Shown here piece after piece: positions 5,520-7,167 of a stretch of 7,167 nucleotides of DNA. Where the stretch lies: contig DINJ01000210.1 of assembly GCA_002423665.1 (NCBI GenBank), forward strand, positions 813-7,979, given 5' to 3'. The position numbers were made by a program, and so were the translations under genes. The number at the start of each line of letters is the position of its first letter. Position 1 is the first letter of the stretch. Origin of the DNA: Bacteroidetes bacterium UBA5543 (GTDB lineage Bacteria > Bacteroidota > Bacteroidia > Chitinophagales > Chitinophagaceae). The notes under the pieces are model-generated. The model saw only the letters and a program-made list of their open reading frames with translations, was not told where the DNA came from and did not search any database.

Positions 5520-7167
5520 CTATTTCTTTTTACCTTTTTTCTTTTCTTCTTTAAATAACCCTGTGGTGTACTTATCGTACAACTCAAACAGGAATTCAAT
5601 GCGCCTTGTTTCGTCTGGAAATGGCTGCGGGCGGTAACACAGGTCAACAGCTTTATCTAATTTTTGATGCGCCTTTACTAGTGCGGGTGGCATTGTGTTA
5701 GGGTCGTACAAATCAGCCAAGCTTGCATCTGGAAATTGTGCCCTTGCATCTAACACGCCTTGTGCTGCCTCTTCAACTGCTATTTTTTGTTTCTCTGTTG
5801 GATTTTCAGGGAATGGGTAATTGTTGTATACCGATGGGGTATACCTAATGCGGCTTTCTAGTTTCCCAGCAGTCAATTTTACCCATTGCATATGCATTGT
5901 CGATTGTAACACACCAAACAAGTAAGTATTTGCATTTGGAATTATCTGCACTGTATTAGCGCAAATAACTTCTCGGGATATAAATCCAATTGGAATATAC
6001 CGCCTGTTTTCAGATGAAACCTCTGGAACAACTAAATATTCCGAACTTGGTTGCCTATCCTGCGTAAATAGAAATGGGATATCAGCGTATTGCTTTACTG
6101 ACGGCGTAGGGCTATTAAGCCTCATTTTTCTTACTAATTCCAATCTCATTTTTACTACTGGCATCTTTGCGATTTCTTCAGGCTTTGCGTCCTTTAACCA
6201 TAAGCACCAACGTTTAGTATTATTTATAAAATCACTTGCGCCCATGAAAGGTCGTATATACTTAACTGCCAACTCATCATTCCAAATTTTATCTTCAATT
6301 GAATCGATAATAAGATTACCCCCATCAGTAGGTTGGCTTCCCTTGTACATTGATGGGTATTGATGTAAAGGTTCGCCTCTTGTTTCTATAAAAACATCTT
6401 TACCCTCGACCAGATATGCGTTAATATTATTGACGAGTCTTTCAATGGGTTTTTTACTAATGCTTTCATACTCAAACAGACGTTTTTTGGCGGTATCTAA
6501 ATTGGAAAACCCTACAATTACAACATGCACACCTGCATTACCTTTCGCCTCATTTTTCCATTTAAATGTTCGGTGTGCAAAATGTATTTTGACATGGTAT
6601 TTATTTTGTAACTCACTCCATAAAATGCCTGCCTGCTCACCTTGCGAAATTGAATTGGTAGATACGAATACTGTTGTCACTCTTACACCATTGCTATTGT
6701 GTGTTTGCATATATTTTGATGATAGCAAATACCATGCGGCAACATAATCCAATCTTCCAGCACGTTTTGCAGCACCAAACACAATGTCCATATCCTTTGC
6801 CTGCTCTTCGTTTCGCCATTGGTGACCAATAAAGGGCGGGTTACCAAATATGTAATTGTATGTTTTTCCTATCGGCAATAAATCTTGCCAACTAATCCGC
6901 AGTGCATTTTCATTTTTAATTGTAGCACTCTTAAGTAGTGGAAGTCTAACAAAATACTCTCCGAATGCAGCACTAACAAGTTGGTTCATTTGGTGGTCTA
7001 TCAGCCACATGGCTACCTGTGCTATTTGTGCGGGAAATTCTTCATACTCAATTCCGTAAAACTGGTCAACATTTAATAAGACATATAGCTCTATATTGGT
7101 GGCTATCTGGTTTTTAAATTTTGCCTTGAGTAATTCAATTTCAAGCAAACGCAATTCTCTGTAAGGG
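5520..7167 (-). CDS. MmeI-like DNA adenine methyltransferase (type IIG/IIL), N-terminus outside window
   Basis: The C-terminal 548 or so residues of a SAM-dependent N6-adenine DNA methyltransferase, very probably part of a fused restriction-modification enzyme. The frame runs off the right edge; codons before 7154 read PYRE, continuing into LRLLEIELL, which is the helix just after the SAM-binding GxGNF motif of this family, so that motif lies just outside. Visible parts: FYGIEYEEFPAQIAQVAMWL (acidic motif II region), the catalytic NPPF at 6831-6842 with IGHQWR after it, DYVAAWYLLSSKYM, STNSISQGEQAGILW, then a target-recognition region about residues 270-440 (YIRPFMGASDFINNTKRWCL, RYTPSVYNNYPFPENP), and a helical end with a Lys-rich tail (KEEKKKGKKK). 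Family members are usually around 900 residues with an N-terminal nuclease; whether one is present here cannot be seen. It is the first visible gene of the minus-strand cluster. Confidence 0.9.
   Translation of the reverse strand, partial: PYRELRLLEIELLKAKFKNQIATNIELYVLLNVDQFYGIEYEEFPAQIAQVAMWLIDHQMNQLVSAAFGEYFVRLPLLKSATIKNENALRISWQDLLPIGKTYNYIFGNPPFIGHQWRNEEQAKDMDIVFGAAKRAGRLDYVAAWYLLSSKYMQTHNSNGVRVTTVFVSTNSISQGEQAGILWSELQNKYHVKIHFAHRTFKWKNEAKGNAGVHVVIVGFSNLDTAKKRLFEYESISKKPIERLVNNINAYLVEGKDVFIETRGEPLHQYPSMYKGSQPTDGGNLIIDSIEDKIWNDELAVKYIRPFMGASDFINNTKRWCLWLKDAKPEEIAKMPVVKMRLELVRKMRLNSPTPSVKQYADIPFLFTQDRQPSSEYLVVPEVSSENRRYIPIGFISREVICANTVQIIPNANTYLFGVLQSTMHMQWVKLTAGKLESRIRYTPSVYNNYPFPENPTEKQKIAVEEAAQGVLDARAQFPDASLADLYDPNTMPPALVKAHQKLDKAVDLCYRPQPFPDETRRIEFLFELYDKYTTGLFKEEKKKGKKK

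Noticed and set aside
5465..5647. Minus-strand frame of 60 codons across the methyltransferase/lipoprotein junction
   Set aside because: It overlaps the ends of two better supported genes and has no recognisable features.
6430..7059. Two plus-strand open frames of 105 and 67 codons
   Set aside because: Both lie opposite the methyltransferase, whose motifs are well conserved; no protein-like features.

Overview
The window looks like an accessory island of an AT-rich member of the Bacteroidota. Three things suggest this: the type of tyrosine recombinase (SAM-like core-binding domain plus a compact catalytic domain), a Bacteroidota-style -7 promoter element (TACTTTTG) just upstream of a small gene, and the lack of clear Shine-Dalgarno sequences. 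I cannot name a genus from the sequence alone.

Left part (1-2246): an integration module. A tyrosine recombinase enters from the left edge, with its start outside the window and all catalytic residues visible. It ends 4 bases inside a convergent small gene of unknown function. After a non-coding gap with a palindrome, spaced repeats and a promoter, three small plus-strand genes follow closely: two unknown proteins whose genes overlap by 32 bases, then an excisionase/MerR-type helix-turn-helix protein. Recombinase plus small HTH protein is the usual core of an integrative element.

Middle (2247-2665): about 420 bases with no convincing gene. It holds several short inverted repeats, the best a perfect 8-bp stem at 2486-2514, and one doubtful 86-codon reading frame. 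It separates the plus-strand module from the minus-strand cargo.

Right part (2666-7167): six genes all on the minus strand with gaps of 4 to about 50 bases, so probably one transcription unit read from right to left. In transcription order they are: the C-terminal part of an MmeI-like (type IIG/IIL) DNA adenine methyltransferase cut by the right edge; a small lipoprotein; two small unknown proteins; a small P-loop NTPase; and a PD-(D/E)XK nuclease-like protein with a DUF4268-type C-terminal region. The methyltransferase and the nuclease-like protein point to restriction-modification or another anti-phage role. The four proteins between them, above all the P-loop NTPase, are the part most likely to be poorly described. 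That they form one system is inferred from strand and spacing only.
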